DNA from: Ruminiclostridium herbifermentans
GTDB taxonomy: Bacteria; Bacillota; Clostridia; Acetivibrionales; DSM-1351
NCBI RefSeq assembly: GCF_005473905.2
Contig: NZ_CP061336.1
Span: forward strand, 3,154,501-3,218,500
Direction of reading: 5' to 3'
DNA: 64,000 nucleotides
Position numbers and translations under genes: made by a program. The notes under the pieces are model-generated. The model had not been told where the DNA came from. It ran no database searches and worked only from the letters and a program-made list of their open reading frames with translations. This document shows positions 36,656-45,879 of the stretch, in pieces. Positions within the stretch are counted from its first letter, which is position 1, and every line of letters starts with the position of its first letter.

Positions 36656-38838
36656 TAATCTGTCACCTCAATCAATTTGTAGTATGGGTCAAAATCTGAT
36701 TTAACAAAGGTTTTTCCCATCTTCTTATATTCTCGCTTTGCAGCTAACATAATATGTTTAATGCCAATGGGACATTCTTCTTTTGCTGCAAAGAAAGCAG
36801 CATTTATAGCTATATTTTTAATATTTCCACCTGCCATAATGAATTTCTCAGCAAGGAAGTCATAATCCAGTTCATTATCAACAGGTGCTCCTGATGGAAA
36901 CATGCCCTTCCAAATAAGTTTTCTCTGTTCCTTCTCTGGAAATGGGAAGACTATATTAAAATGCAATCTTCGTAAAAAGGCATCATCAATATTTTGGTTC
37001 AAGTTTGTTGCAAGAATAACTATACCTGTGTACTCCTCCATTTTCTGAAGTAAATAGCTTATTTCCACATTTGCGTATCTGTCATGTGCATCCTTTACCT
37101 CAGATCTCTTTCCAAACAAAGCATCTGCCTCATCAAAAAACAGTATTGCATTGGATGTTTCTGCTTCTGCAAAAATTTCTGATAAATTCTTCTCTGTCTC
37201 ACCTATATATTTACTAACTATCTGAGACACATCAATTTTATAAATTTCCAAACCTATTTCATTTGCAATTACTTCAGCAGCCATTGTCTTACCACTACCA
37301 GGAGGCCCTGAGAAAAGAACGTTAAGTCCTTTACCTAAAGCAAGTCTTTTATCAAATCCCCACTTCTCATATACAAGAGAACGGAACTTTACTTGATTAC
37401 AAATTTCCTTCATTTGAGACATTTGGTCAGGTGGAAGCACTAGCATGTCCCAAGAATAAGTTTTTTTCATTTTTACTGATAAATGATTTAGTTTTCTATT
37501 TGATTGTGTATAGCAGGCATTGTTTAAATCCTCTATTGCTATTTGTCCATTGTTTTTGCCGTTCCATACTGAGTTACTTTCACCAAGTCTCAGCACTCTC
37601 TTAATCTGACCGGGCGTAAATCTGAAATTCCCAGAAAAATCTTCTATGTTAACTGATTCATCAAGCAGGTATTCCTGACTAAATTTCTCCCAATATTCTT
37701 TGCGTTGGCTTGCTTTGGGATAAGGAAAATCTACGCCCATAAAAACAACATTCTCATTTAGTATTGAAGGATTCCATTCTGTTTTCCCAAGGATAAAAGT
37801 TATAGGAACGTATTTTTCAATCATTTGTAAAAGACTTGTTATTTTCTCTTTATATCTGCCATCTTCGGTCATTACTATGTCGAAGTTATTAATACATAGT
37901 GCTGTGTTTCCTATCATTAATTGCCGCCCTAGCAATCTTAGCAATTCATCATAATATATTTCAGAAAATACCATCTTTTCTAAATCTGCAATTATCAGCG
38001 GCATTCCCATTGAGCAGCTAACAGCCTTTGCATGAGCCATTTTCCCTGCTCCATTTGGTCCATTAAAGTAGAAAATTTGCTTGCTGCCTTTTTCTTTATT
38101 TTTGCGATAATATTCTATAAAACTAACAATATTTTTCTCCAAATGGGTATTTTCATTATCTTTTCTTATATCCTCTGGTAAAATCATTTCTGCTACATTT
38201 GCTAAACGTGCATCTAACACTTGAGCATCTAGTAAGTAATTTACAACCCATTCATCCAGCTTCAAATGACGTGCTATCATTGGAATGCGTCTATCACTTA
38301 TGTCTCCCTGAAGTTCCATTAAATACTTTACAAGCGGAGCTTGTTGGTCAAATACACAACGGGCGTATATTTTTTCACTCTCTGTTTTTGTAAACAGCTT
38401 TAATACAAGGTCTATGCTCGGACTTTTTACTGTTATATCATCTTGGAAATAACCAAAAATCTTCTCGTATTTTCTGTTAACTTCAGGTAATAGACAGAGT
38501 ATAATGCAATTTATCTCAAAAGAGCTTAGTCCAAATAGCTTTGAAATATATGGAACTGAAAGGTGAATCCCATTGTTCAAACTAGCTTCTAGCTTTTGTG
38601 ATATTACTTTATTTAACATTGCTAATTCAGCTTCTATAAGATATTTATCATATTGTTCATCACCGTTTCCAAAAAGCAAACTATATACCTCATCTATTGT
38701 CATAGCATCACTAATATATGAATTGTGATTTGTACTTTCATTCTGTGCTTCTGACAACATATATAGTTTTAGCAGCAAATCCATACGCTTAAATTCATCT
38801 GCCAAATGTTCCAAGCTGGACATATACATATCTAACAT
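36655..38838 (-). CDS. AAA+ ATPase of the injection system (Afp15/Pvc15-like)
   Basis: About 727 aa. An N-terminal all-helical/winged domain (residues 1-245) is followed by a degenerate first AAA domain (GPNGAGKM in place of GxxGxGKT) and an active second one: Walker A GPPGSGKT, Walker B AILFFDEADALFGK, sensor ILATNLNQNIDDAFLRR and arginine-finger region. The architecture is that of the AAA ATPase encoded in essentially all eCIS, thought to act in assembly or release of the particle rather than contraction. The Met at 38838 is preferred (GGGAGAG upstream); the longest frame begins with TTG at 38853. Confidence 0.9.
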   Translation of the reverse strand: MLDMYMSSLEHLADEFKRMDLLLKLYMLSEAQNESTNHNSYISDAMTIDEVYSLLFGNGDEQYDKYLIEAELAMLNKVISQKLEASLNNGIHLSVPYISKLFGLSSFEINCIILCLLPEVNRKYEKIFGYFQDDITVKSPSIDLVLKLFTKTESEKIYARCVFDQQAPLVKYLMELQGDISDRRIPMIARHLKLDEWVVNYLLDAQVLDARLANVAEMILPEDIRKDNENTHLEKNIVSFIEYYRKNKEKGSKQIFYFNGPNGAGKMAHAKAVSCSMGMPLIIADLEKMVFSEIYYDELLRLLGRQLMIGNTALCINNFDIVMTEDGRYKEKITSLLQMIEKYVPITFILGKTEWNPSILNENVVFMGVDFPYPKASQRKEYWEKFSQEYLLDESVNIEDFSGNFRFTPGQIKRVLRLGESNSVWNGKNNGQIAIEDLNNACYTQSNRKLNHLSVKMKKTYSWDMLVLPPDQMSQMKEICNQVKFRSLVYEKWGFDKRLALGKGLNVLFSGPPGSGKTMAAEVIANEIGLEIYKIDVSQIVSKYIGETEKNLSEIFAEAETSNAILFFDEADALFGKRSEVKDAHDRYANVEISYLLQKMEEYTGIVILATNLNQNIDDAFLRRLHFNIVFPFPEKEQRKLIWKGMFPSGAPVDNELDYDFLAEKFIMAGGNIKNIAINAAFFAAKEECPIGIKHIMLAAKREYKKMGKTFVKSDFDPYYKLIEVTD

Positions 38839-39032
38839 TTCACACTCTCCCAATTCCCTAATCTTGTGCTGATTGTAATTGATTCTATTACTATTTTTCG
38901 TTTTTCAATATATATGGTAATATTGGGTGGCGATTTACAACTAAGGTTTAAAAAGTTATTGATTAATTATTGTGAATTAAATGCTCGTTAACACCTATAA
39001 TCAAAACCTAAACGCTTGTCGCATCAAGACGT

Positions 39033-39275
39033 CTATCCACACTTGTTCTTTCTAAACTTAAGCTCAGATTTGATACTTTTATCTATAACCTCAAGTAAGA
39101 TAATAAGATTTTTCAGCTTGAAATCTGACGTCCAAAGGCTTTGAAAAAGTCTGCCGTATTCAGCATCACATAGCAGCTTATCCTCAGGACATGCATTTAA
39201 TGCCGCTGCGTTTTGTTCCCTTACTTTTTTTAATAGTTCAATAACGCTGTTTAATTCGCTATTAATTTCTTCCAT
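39033..39275 (-). CDS. Small helical protein upstream of the ATPase, unknown function
   Basis: 80 aa, MEEINSELNSVIELLKKVRE, with CPEDKLLCDAEYGRLFQSLW in the middle and a basic Lys/Arg/Cys tail (KFRKNKCG). Mostly amphipathic helix; three Cys. A perfect AGGAGG site precedes the ATG. As first gene before the ATPase (180 bp downstream) it may be an operon regulator, a cargo chaperone or a former partner of the displaced toxin genes. The family is not recognised. Confidence 0.6.
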   Translation of the reverse strand: MEEINSELNSVIELLKKVREQNAAALNACPEDKLLCDAEYGRLFQSLWTSDFKLKNLIILLEVIDKSIKSELKFRKNKCG

Positions 39276-39656
39276 TTGTTTACCTCCTGATAAAAATAAT
39301 TAAAATAACTTTAAAATGATAAGTATGAAAGCTTCATTTCCCCACTAGAAAAGCTGAGGTTATACACTTAACACGTTCAACTTTTGTTAAGGCAGAATAC
39401 CTTAAAAATATTTAAATGCTTTGAACTCAAATAAAAAACACATTTAAATTTATAAAAGCACTGCTTAACATTAATTTGAAAACTTAAATTCTTATTGATT
39501 TCATTTTTTTGGATATTTAAAAACTCACTCGCATATTAAGTAAATTGGAGAGGGGAAATACAACTGGATTTTTTTGAAAAGTGATTTAGAACAACATTAT
39601 TTTTTGTTACCCATTAAATAAATACACTTTGGTATTACCAAGTTTATAAAATTGAA
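39276..39656. other. Intergenic stretch, likely promoter region of the operon
   Basis: About 380 bp between the first operon gene and the IS remnant. No frame or hairpin stands out. It must hold the promoter for the structural operon unless transcription enters from the toxin side. Confidence 0.4.
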
Positions 39657-40604
39657 TTTAAAACCCTGTTACCCTGTCTGCTACGTTAGTCTTTTCCCTT
39701 TCCAGCGGAACTAAAATTAACTGGTGCTACCCCACTAAATTGAGCCAACTTATCTGAGTTAGGAAACCTTTCAATATTACCTATCTCTGAAATAATGCTT
39801 GCTGCTGTGATAAGGTTTATACCCGGCATGGTATGAAGCTTATAGCCTGTAAGCTGAACTTGCCTTTCCAATTTCCTGACGATATCCTCATTTTCCTGCT
39901 TCCTGAACTTTAATTCTCGCACAAGACTTCTGATAACAAGGTCACGCTCGTCTTGATAATCCTTCTCTTTAGGGCTGTTCACTTCTGACAACCTTAAAAT
40001 ATCCTGTACCTTTTTCTCGGTCATACCCCTATGTACCTGCCTTAATTCCTGCAGTAATCCTTCCGGCTGCGTACCTTTGAGGTGTTTGGGATGTGGGTAT
40101 GTCTCCCAAAAGTACATAGCTGTCTTGGTGTCAACATCACAAAAATATTCCTTGTAGCTTGGGTAAACATATGTAAGCTGGGCATTTAGCTGATTTTTAG
40201 CAATAATAATCCCTTGTACAAGCGAATCCCTTCTTTTTACCAATTGACGGATTGTCCAAAATAAATCATCATGGCTCTCATCTGGCAGTGTGTCCAACAT
40301 GTCCCTAAGTATTTTTGCTACAAAGAAAGCATCATAGGAGTCATCTTTTTTTGAAATAGGGCTACTATTGCGCATTGCATCTGTGTAAGCAGGATTTACA
40401 TGCTTGACAGTATATTTATGCCCCAAAAGGTAGGAAGCAAAGTTCCGTCCAAAGCCTCTGGTATCCTCTAATCCAAATATAGGCTGTAAATCACCATACA
40501 GCTTTTTCACATCAGTCATGAATTTATCATATGCAGATGGTCTGTTGGCAAAGGTGATTTCTCCTATTTTGTTAGTCCAGCAGTCCATAACCACCGCTGT
40601 ATGT
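39657..40604 (-). pseudogene. IS110-family transposase remnant, truncated at both ends
   Basis: Closely related to the copy at 44454-45469 (WTNKIGEITFANRPSAYDKF, DEDTRG-type GLEDTRGFGRNFASYLLGHK, FSGVAPVNFSSAGKGKD). The first about 15 codons, including the catalytic MAFIGIDMHKD start, are missing, because the sequence switches to IS256 DNA at about 40604. A CAA-to-TAA change creates a stop at 39686, and homology ends near 39657, so the last about 75 residues are also gone. It cannot make an active transposase. Confidence 0.85.
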
Positions 40605-40851
40605 GAGCAATTTCAACTGGTCCAAATTCACTTTTAAGTCTTTTAGTTGAATACCCATTCCTGCTATTGTCCGTTAATTTACAACTTGAATCATCTCTTG
40701 AATATCCAAGAGACATATCCATTTCAGCTTCAAGCATTTCTTGAAGAACATCCTTAAAAGCCTCCTTCAAAAATGACATGATATCTCCTGGATTTTTAAA
40801 ATCATTCTCCTGAATTATTTCCTGAATAAAGTCTTTTGGTAAAACACTCAT
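40605..40851 (-). pseudogene. IS256-family (mutator-type) transposase N-terminal fragment
   Basis: MSVLPKDFIQEIIQENDFKN, then LEAEMDMSLGYSRDDSSCKL, NSRNGYSTKRLKSEFGPVEI: the N-terminus of Transposase_mut proteins. It is cut after about 83 codons by the IS110 remnant and reads through into it as a chimeric frame. Upstream, acacaaaattttttacagcg at about 40918-40937 may be the old IS256 terminal repeat. Confidence 0.75.
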
Positions 40852-40990
40852 AAAAAAATCTCCTCTCTGTTAATACTTAAATTCTTAACCAAAGAGGAGT
40901 ATTTCCCTTGATTCATACACAAAATTTTTTACAGCGTTAGTACTAAAGCATGATTGCAAGCAATCACGCCCCAAGACTTGACAAAGAGCC

Positions 40991-41031
40991 AAAAAAACAG
41001 CTGATAGATTTTTACGTCTATCAACTGCTTT
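40991..41031 (-). terminator. Intrinsic terminator of the orphan immunity gene
   Basis: On the minus strand the stem CAGTTGATAGA/TCTATCAGCTG (41017-41027 and 40998-41008) is followed by TTTTTTT. It lies about 40 bp downstream of the 155-aa gene. Confidence 0.8.
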
Positions 41032-41071
41032 TGTGTAAATCATATTGAATTATCACTAGTAACTTTCTCAA

Positions 41072-41539
41072 TTAATTTTTTATTATAATTATACCTTTTG
41101 GATAATCCCAATTTAAGCTATTGATAAAAATATCAACTGCTTCCTTTGCACTAGTAACAAAGTATTTATTATCTATACGCTCGTCTTCAATTTCATTAAT
41201 TATACAAAAATCTTCCAACGTGTTATATAGTTCATATATAAATTTAATCACTTTATTATCATGTATATTTAACTCATGTTTATTTACACTAAGTTCTAAT
41301 CTCTGGATATTATTACCCACTAAATAAAGTGCAATATTATTAGATACATCATATCCACTTCCAATCATACTCTGAAAGTAGCTCAAATCGATAATCTCAC
41401 GGAATTTTAACGATATATCATATGTAAACTCTCTTGGATTACGAGAAAATATTTCTCCACCCCATTCAGCCATTATCTCCGCAAGGTTTGTTTTACTTAA
41501 ATCATTTTTTGGTATAAGAACAGAAAACATATAATCCAT
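41072..41539 (-). CDS. Candidate immunity protein for the orphan toxin tip
   Basis: 155-aa acidic cytoplasmic protein (MDYMFSVLIPKNDLSKTNLA; FIYELYNTLEDFCIINEIED; VDIFINSLNWDYPKG) with no signal peptide or membrane segment. It follows the toxin-tip fragment after 27 bp with its own AGAGG ribosome-binding site and has its own terminator. I do not recognise the family. The immunity role is inferred from size, charge and position, as in CDI/Rhs orphan cassettes. It remains intact although its toxin lacks a start, which fits selection for immunity. Confidence 0.55.
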   Translation of the reverse strand: MDYMFSVLIPKNDLSKTNLAEIMAEWGGEIFSRNPREFTYDISLKFREIIDLSYFQSMIGSGYDVSNNIALYLVGNNIQRLELSVNKHELNIHDNKVIKFIYELYNTLEDFCIINEIEDERIDNKYFVTSAKEAVDIFINSLNWDYPKGIIIIKN

Positions 41540-41566
41540 AATAACCTCTTTTCTAATACTTCATTA

Positions 41567-41971
41567 TTATCGTAACTTAGTTGGTTCCCCTCGTAACCAT
41601 CCACCACCATTTTCCCATTCATATGTGAATATGTGCTGATGTGGATTCGTATGATACTGTGGAGTACAATGGTCTGTCCAATGAACTTCACTCAATGGAA
41701 CATTTTGTCCATTAGCGGTAGGCCAACTACCTTCTGGAAATGTAGCTGATTGTCTATAAACTTCGCCTGTTTTAGAACTTATTTTCCCTCCTAAGACTGT
41801 ATGAGGACCTTGTGCGTTTGGATCTGGAAGTGGTATGTCTTGGCCATTCACTCTTTGCTTTGCTAATGGTATCGGATTACCATTAGCATCTTTTGATATG
41901 TATACGTCAGTCTGTGAGCCTCCCTTGGTAGCCTCACTTACTCCCGCATTATAGATATTCTATACTGCGGT
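41567..41971 (-). pseudogene. Orphan C-terminal toxin cassette (polymorphic toxin tip, no N-terminus)
   Basis: The open frame begins right after a TAG: NIYNAGVSEATKGGSQTDVY, then ISKDANGNPIPLAKQRVNGQ, HTVLGGKISSKTGEVYRQSA, PTANGQNVPLSEVHWTDH and TNPHQHIFTYEWENGGGW. The His-rich HTNPHQHIF core resembles polymorphic toxin C-termini of the type 24 kind (assignment by memory, moderate). There is no proper start codon apart from a GTG inside the domain. Its first codons, AGVSEA, and 15 bp of DNA (41934-41948) equal the entry of the nuclease tip at 47668-47682. It is thus a displaced tip, not a free-standing gene. Confidence 0.6.
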
Positions 41972-42088
41972 TTAATCCTGTAAGCTCTTTTTACCACTAA
42001 AAATCACAATCTATTTAAAGCCTCTTTTTAAAGGATTTTTTACAATTTTTACAACTCTATTTTACCATAATGATAGTTCCAAACAACA

Positions 42089-42279
42089 TCAATCTTCTAA
42101 TTTTTCAAAAGGCTTGTATTCGGTCTTTGTCCGCATCATGCCATATATAATCCTTACAGCTCTTCTTGACACACAAACAAGAGCTTGAGGCTTACTTTTA
42201 CCTTCTCTAAGCTTGCTTTCAAAATACTCTCTGAATACCGGATGCCTTGCTTTACCGTTAGGATTTACCTGCACCAATT
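42089..42279 (-). pseudogene. IS110 transposase, C-terminal part (separated by IS21 insertion)
   Basis: QVNPNGKARHPVFREYFESK and LREGKSKPQALVCVSRRAVR, then IIYGMMRTKTEY, are the normal C-terminus of IS110 transposases. It continues the N-terminal part that ends at 44454. Removing 42280-44453 and one target copy restores one frame of about 400 aa (…AIQLVQVNPN…). Confidence 0.9.
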
Positions 42280-42329
42280 ATAAACTGTCAAGGAAAAATG
42301 TATAAAAAGTATTAAATAATTATGTACAA

Positions 42330-43082
42330 CTATTCTCCTTGCTTCATATGATCCTTTAATCTGTATGACTTTCCAGATATAGATATTACATGTGCATGGT
42401 GCAATACCCTGTCAAGTATTGCATTGGCTACAACTGCGTCATAGAATACACCATCCCATTCGTTGAAATTCATGTTTGTTGTAAGAATGGTACTTTTTCT
42501 CTCATATCTCATATCTATAAGCTGAAAAAACATATTAGAATCTTCTTTATCAATGGGTAAGTAGCCAAGTTCATCAATGATAAGTAGTCTGTAATGGCAG
42601 AAGTGTCTGAGTCTTACATCAAGTCTGTTTTCCAGTTTTGCTTTCTTTAGTTGCTGCAATAAATCATGACATTTGATAAAATATGTGCTAGTACGTTTCT
42701 TTGCTGCAGCTATTCCTATTGATGTTGCCAGATGAGTCTTTCCAACACCACTTGGACCAAGAAATACTATATTCTCATTTCTTTCAAGAAAACCAAGCGT
42801 GCAAAGTTCTTGTATTTCTTGCTGATTTACTGACGGCTGAAAATTGAAATCATAATCTTTCAATTCCTTTACAAAAGGAAATGCTGCTGCTTTAATCATA
42901 GATCTAGATGCTTTGGCCTCCTTAAAATCAACTTCGTAATTACTAAGTCTCAGTAGTCCTTCTGTAAACGAAAGATTGTTGGATGTCACAAAATTAGATA
43001 TTTCATCAAGATGAATTACCATTTGCCCAAGACCAAGAATTTCCATGTTCCGGCATAGCTGGTTGTATGTACTGTTATTCAT
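42330..43082 (-). CDS. istB: IstB-like transposition helper ATPase of IS21 element
   Basis: 250 aa DnaC-like AAA ATPase. Walker A is GPSGVGKTHLA (about residues 108-118) and Walker B LLIIDELGYLP (about 168-178), followed by NMFFQLIDMRYERKSTILTTN. IstB assembles on DNA and activates IstA for target selection. It overlaps istA by 8 bp, the coupled arrangement usual in IS21 elements. Confidence 0.9.
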   Translation of the reverse strand: MNNSTYNQLCRNMEILGLGQMVIHLDEISNFVTSNNLSFTEGLLRLSNYEVDFKEAKASRSMIKAAAFPFVKELKDYDFNFQPSVNQQEIQELCTLGFLERNENIVFLGPSGVGKTHLATSIGIAAAKKRTSTYFIKCHDLLQQLKKAKLENRLDVRLRHFCHYRLLIIDELGYLPIDKEDSNMFFQLIDMRYERKSTILTTNMNFNEWDGVFYDAVVANAILDRVLHHAHVISISGKSYRLKDHMKQGE

Positions 43083-44367
43083 AACTATATACTTCTCCTA
43101 TAACCTGTAAGTTTTCTTTTGCCCGCTCATTTATATTTTCTTCCTTAAATGCATGCGATTTTCTTGCTATAGCAGTATAGTGTTCTGTAAAATAATTTAG
43201 TTTCTTTTTACTAAGGGTATGGATAGTTATTAATTCCATGTTATAATAAACATGTATGTAACCATCATACACTTGTAAAGTAAGAGTTTTTCCAATGTAT
43301 TCTGGTGGTACAGAATACTGGCATTCATTATGGTTGAACATGCTGGATGAATTTACTTTTACTTTATGTGGAGTTATTTGATAAGGCTTTCTTATGGTAT
43401 CGGCTGGTAAGCTTCCTAAGAAAGCTTTTTCCTTGTTGAAATACATTAATGGAATACGACCTGTACCTTGATTTACCTGCATGTTTACTCTGTTATTTAT
43501 TCGTGTGACCAACTCATTAAGTTCCTTGTAATCAAGTTTTCCATTGTAGGCTCTTATCTCATCAAGTAGTTTCATTGGTGCTTCTACTTTGGCTTTTGTT
43601 CTTGGTCTTCCTGCAATACAAGGGTGCACCTTAAAACCATAATCATCCGCAAACTGCTTAAATTTTATATTTATTTTCCCTTCTGTATACTCTGTTCTTG
43701 GCTCATCCATAACTGTTTTCATATTATCGGTGACAATCTCACTTGGAACACCTCCAAACGTGTTAAACGCATCATCAAGGAATGAAAATAATATGTCCTG
43801 TGTTTTTGATAGAGATACCCTGTATACTCTAAAACGTGAGTATGACAGCAATAATACAAATATGTTTACTTCTATTATTTCACCTGTTGAAAGAGTAAAT
43901 CGTATAGACTCTTTCCAGTCTAGTTGTGCTTGTTGACCCATTCCTGTTTCATAACGTATGGTTACGTTATTTGCGTTTGAAGGTCTGCTTTTTTTGAAAT
44001 ATGAGTCTAGTTCAGGATATTTTCTTAGATAGTAGCAGAAATTCACATAAGACCCTTCATAAGAATGATTGTCTACTAGGTATTGCCATAAAACTCTTCT
44101 GTAATAAAATATCTGCTGGCTGTTATCAGATAGAAGCTCTGCGATAATGTCATAGTAAGCAGTGATACAATTCACGCATTCTCTGGATTTGGCCTTATGA
44201 AAGCCATTAATGTATTTATCAACTGTACGCCTATCGACATCAAGTTCCCTTGCGATCTGGCTTTTATTAACCTTCAATGTTGTGTCCTCCATAAATGGTT
44301 TTAACTTATAAAGATCCTTGACAGTTTGAATATTTAAATCTGTTATGATACTACTTTTGATAATCAT
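43075..44367 (-). CDS. istA: IstA-like DDE transposase of IS21 element
   Basis: 430 aa. N-terminal HTH (KVNKSQIARELDVDRRTVDK), then an RNase H-fold integrase core with D in QAQLDWKES, D in EIVTDNMKT about 60 residues later, and E in AKVEAPMKLL, which together form the DDE triad. The C-terminal Mu-type domain has SSSMFNHNECQYSVPPEYIG. It cuts and joins the element ends. The gene lies inside the IS110 transposase gene, on the same strand. Confidence 0.9.
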   Translation of the reverse strand: MIIKSSIITDLNIQTVKDLYKLKPFMEDTTLKVNKSQIARELDVDRRTVDKYINGFHKAKSRECVNCITAYYDIIAELLSDNSQQIFYYRRVLWQYLVDNHSYEGSYVNFCYYLRKYPELDSYFKKSRPSNANNVTIRYETGMGQQAQLDWKESIRFTLSTGEIIEVNIFVLLLSYSRFRVYRVSLSKTQDILFSFLDDAFNTFGGVPSEIVTDNMKTVMDEPRTEYTEGKINIKFKQFADDYGFKVHPCIAGRPRTKAKVEAPMKLLDEIRAYNGKLDYKELNELVTRINNRVNMQVNQGTGRIPLMYFNKEKAFLGSLPADTIRKPYQITPHKVKVNSSSMFNHNECQYSVPPEYIGKTLTLQVYDGYIHVYYNMELITIHTLSKKKLNYFTEHYTAIARKSHAFKEENINERAKENLQVIGEVYSYE

Positions 44368-44453
44368 TAGGGTACCTCCTTTTGTACCCTGTAATCATAC
44401 CATTTGTACATTTTTATTTAATATTATTTGTACATTATTAATTATAACTTTAT

Positions 44454-45469
44454 ACCAATTGGATTGCAAGGAAATGAAATATAGCATTTAAAACCCTGTT
44501 CCCCTGTCTGCTGCGTTGGTCTTTGCCCTTTCCGGCAGAACTGAAATTAACTGGAGCTACCCCGCTAAATTGAGCTAGCTTGTTAGAGTTAGGAAACCTT
44601 TCAATATTACCTATCTCTGAAATAATGCTTGCTGCTGTGATAAGGTTTATACCCGGCATTGTGTGAAGCTTATAGCCTGTAAGCTGAATCAGCCTTTCCA
44701 ATTCTCTGTCGATATCCTCATTTTCCTGCTTTCTGAACTTTAATTCCCGCACAAGGCTCTTGATAACAAGGTCACGCTCGTCTTGATAATCCTTCTCCTT
44801 TGGGCTGTTCTCTTCTGATAATGTCAATATTTGATTCACTTTCTTTACAGTTGTACCCCTATGCACCTTCCTCAATTCTTCCAAAAGAGCTTCTGGTTGA
44901 ACGCCTTTGAGGTATTTGGGGTGTGGATATGTTTCCCAAAAGTACATCGCTGTTTTGGTATCAACATCACAGAAATATTCCTTGTAGCTTGGGTAAACAT
45001 ATGTAAGCTGGGCATTTAGCTGATTTTTAGCAATAATAATTCCTTGTACAATCGAATCCCTGCGTTTTACCAATTGACGGATTGTCCAGAATAAATCATC
45101 ATGGCTCTCATCTGGCAGTGTGTCCAACATATCCCTAAGTATCTTTGCTACACAGAAAGCATCATAGGAATCATCCTTTTTGGACATGGGGGCACTTGAA
45201 CGCATTGCATCTGTATAAGCAGGATTTATATGCTTGACAGTGTATTTATGCCCCAAAAGGTAGGAAGCAAAGTTCCTTCCAAAGCCTCTAGTGTCTTCTA
45301 AGCCGAATATCGGCTGTAAATTACCATACAGCTTTTTCACATCAGTTATGAATTTATCATATGCCGATGGTCTGTTTGCAAAGGTGATTTCACCTATTTT
45401 ATTTGTCCAGCAGTCCATAACTACCGCTGTATGTGTGTCTTTATGCATATCAATACCTATAAAAGCCAT
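44454..45469 (-). pseudogene. IS110 transposase, N-terminal part (disrupted by IS21)
   Basis: MAFIGIDMHKDTHTAVVMDC opens the DEDD RuvC-like domain (D at IGID; E/D at GLEDTRG; D at KKDDSYDAF). The transposase_20 helix-hairpin region with MPGINLITAASIISEIG and FSGVAPVNFSSAGKGKDQRS follows. It stops after AIQLV, where the IS21 element enters. The remaining about 61 codons are at 42089-42279. This copy was intact until that insertion. Confidence 0.9.
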
Positions 45470-45760
45470 CTTGCGTTTTTGATAGATAATATCTCCTCCA
45501 TTTCGTTGTTTGTCTCCATAAAATCTGCCGGCAACCGCACTTTATGAGCGTTAGATTCGATTAGGACATATCCTGTAAAGATGTGTCTCTTGACCTTAAT
45601 CCTCGCAAGGGAGTTTTAGCCTATCCATTTTTCATGTGACTGATTACGTGATTTCAGGCTCACGAGCCTTTATACTGTTCTTCATTACGTGAATTATTTA
45701 CTATTTGTAAAAACACTTACAAAAGTACAAATTTCAATTGTGTGTGATGTTACCTCTGGT
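45470..45760 (-). ncRNA. Candidate IS110 left-end bridge RNA region
   Basis: About 290 bp of non-coding DNA precede the IS110 transposase start. IS110-type elements (established for IS621) encode a structured bridge RNA here that pairs with target and donor DNA. Hairpins such as GGCTCGTGAGCC (near 45657-45668) and GCCGGC (45527-45532) are visible, but I could not fold it or place the element boundary. Confidence 0.3.
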
Positions 45761-45879
45761 GAGAAGTGATTGCAAGTAGATTCTGAGAAAAAGACAAAAC
45801 AAAAAACAGAGAAGAAAAACATTATCGTTTTAATCTTTTCTGCCTAATATTTATTTTGATATGCTGTTTTTTGCTAAGA

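Larger units (their letters stand above)
42280..44453 (-). mobile_element. IS21-family insertion sequence, complete
   Basis: 2174 bp bounded by the 7-bp direct repeat ACCAATT (42273-42279 and 44454-44460) in the IS110 transposase gene. Ends begin ATAAA[GC]T and carry two imperfect inverted TGTACAAA-type motifs about 22 bp apart on each side (the multiple terminal repeats typical of IS21). It contains istA and istB, both intact, so it may still be active. Confidence 0.9.

Noticed and set aside
7529-39275. Complete prophage or type VI secretion system
   Set aside because: No capsid, portal, terminase, integrase, TssJLM or ClpV-like gene is visible. ATPase, DUF4255 and LysM fit eCIS.
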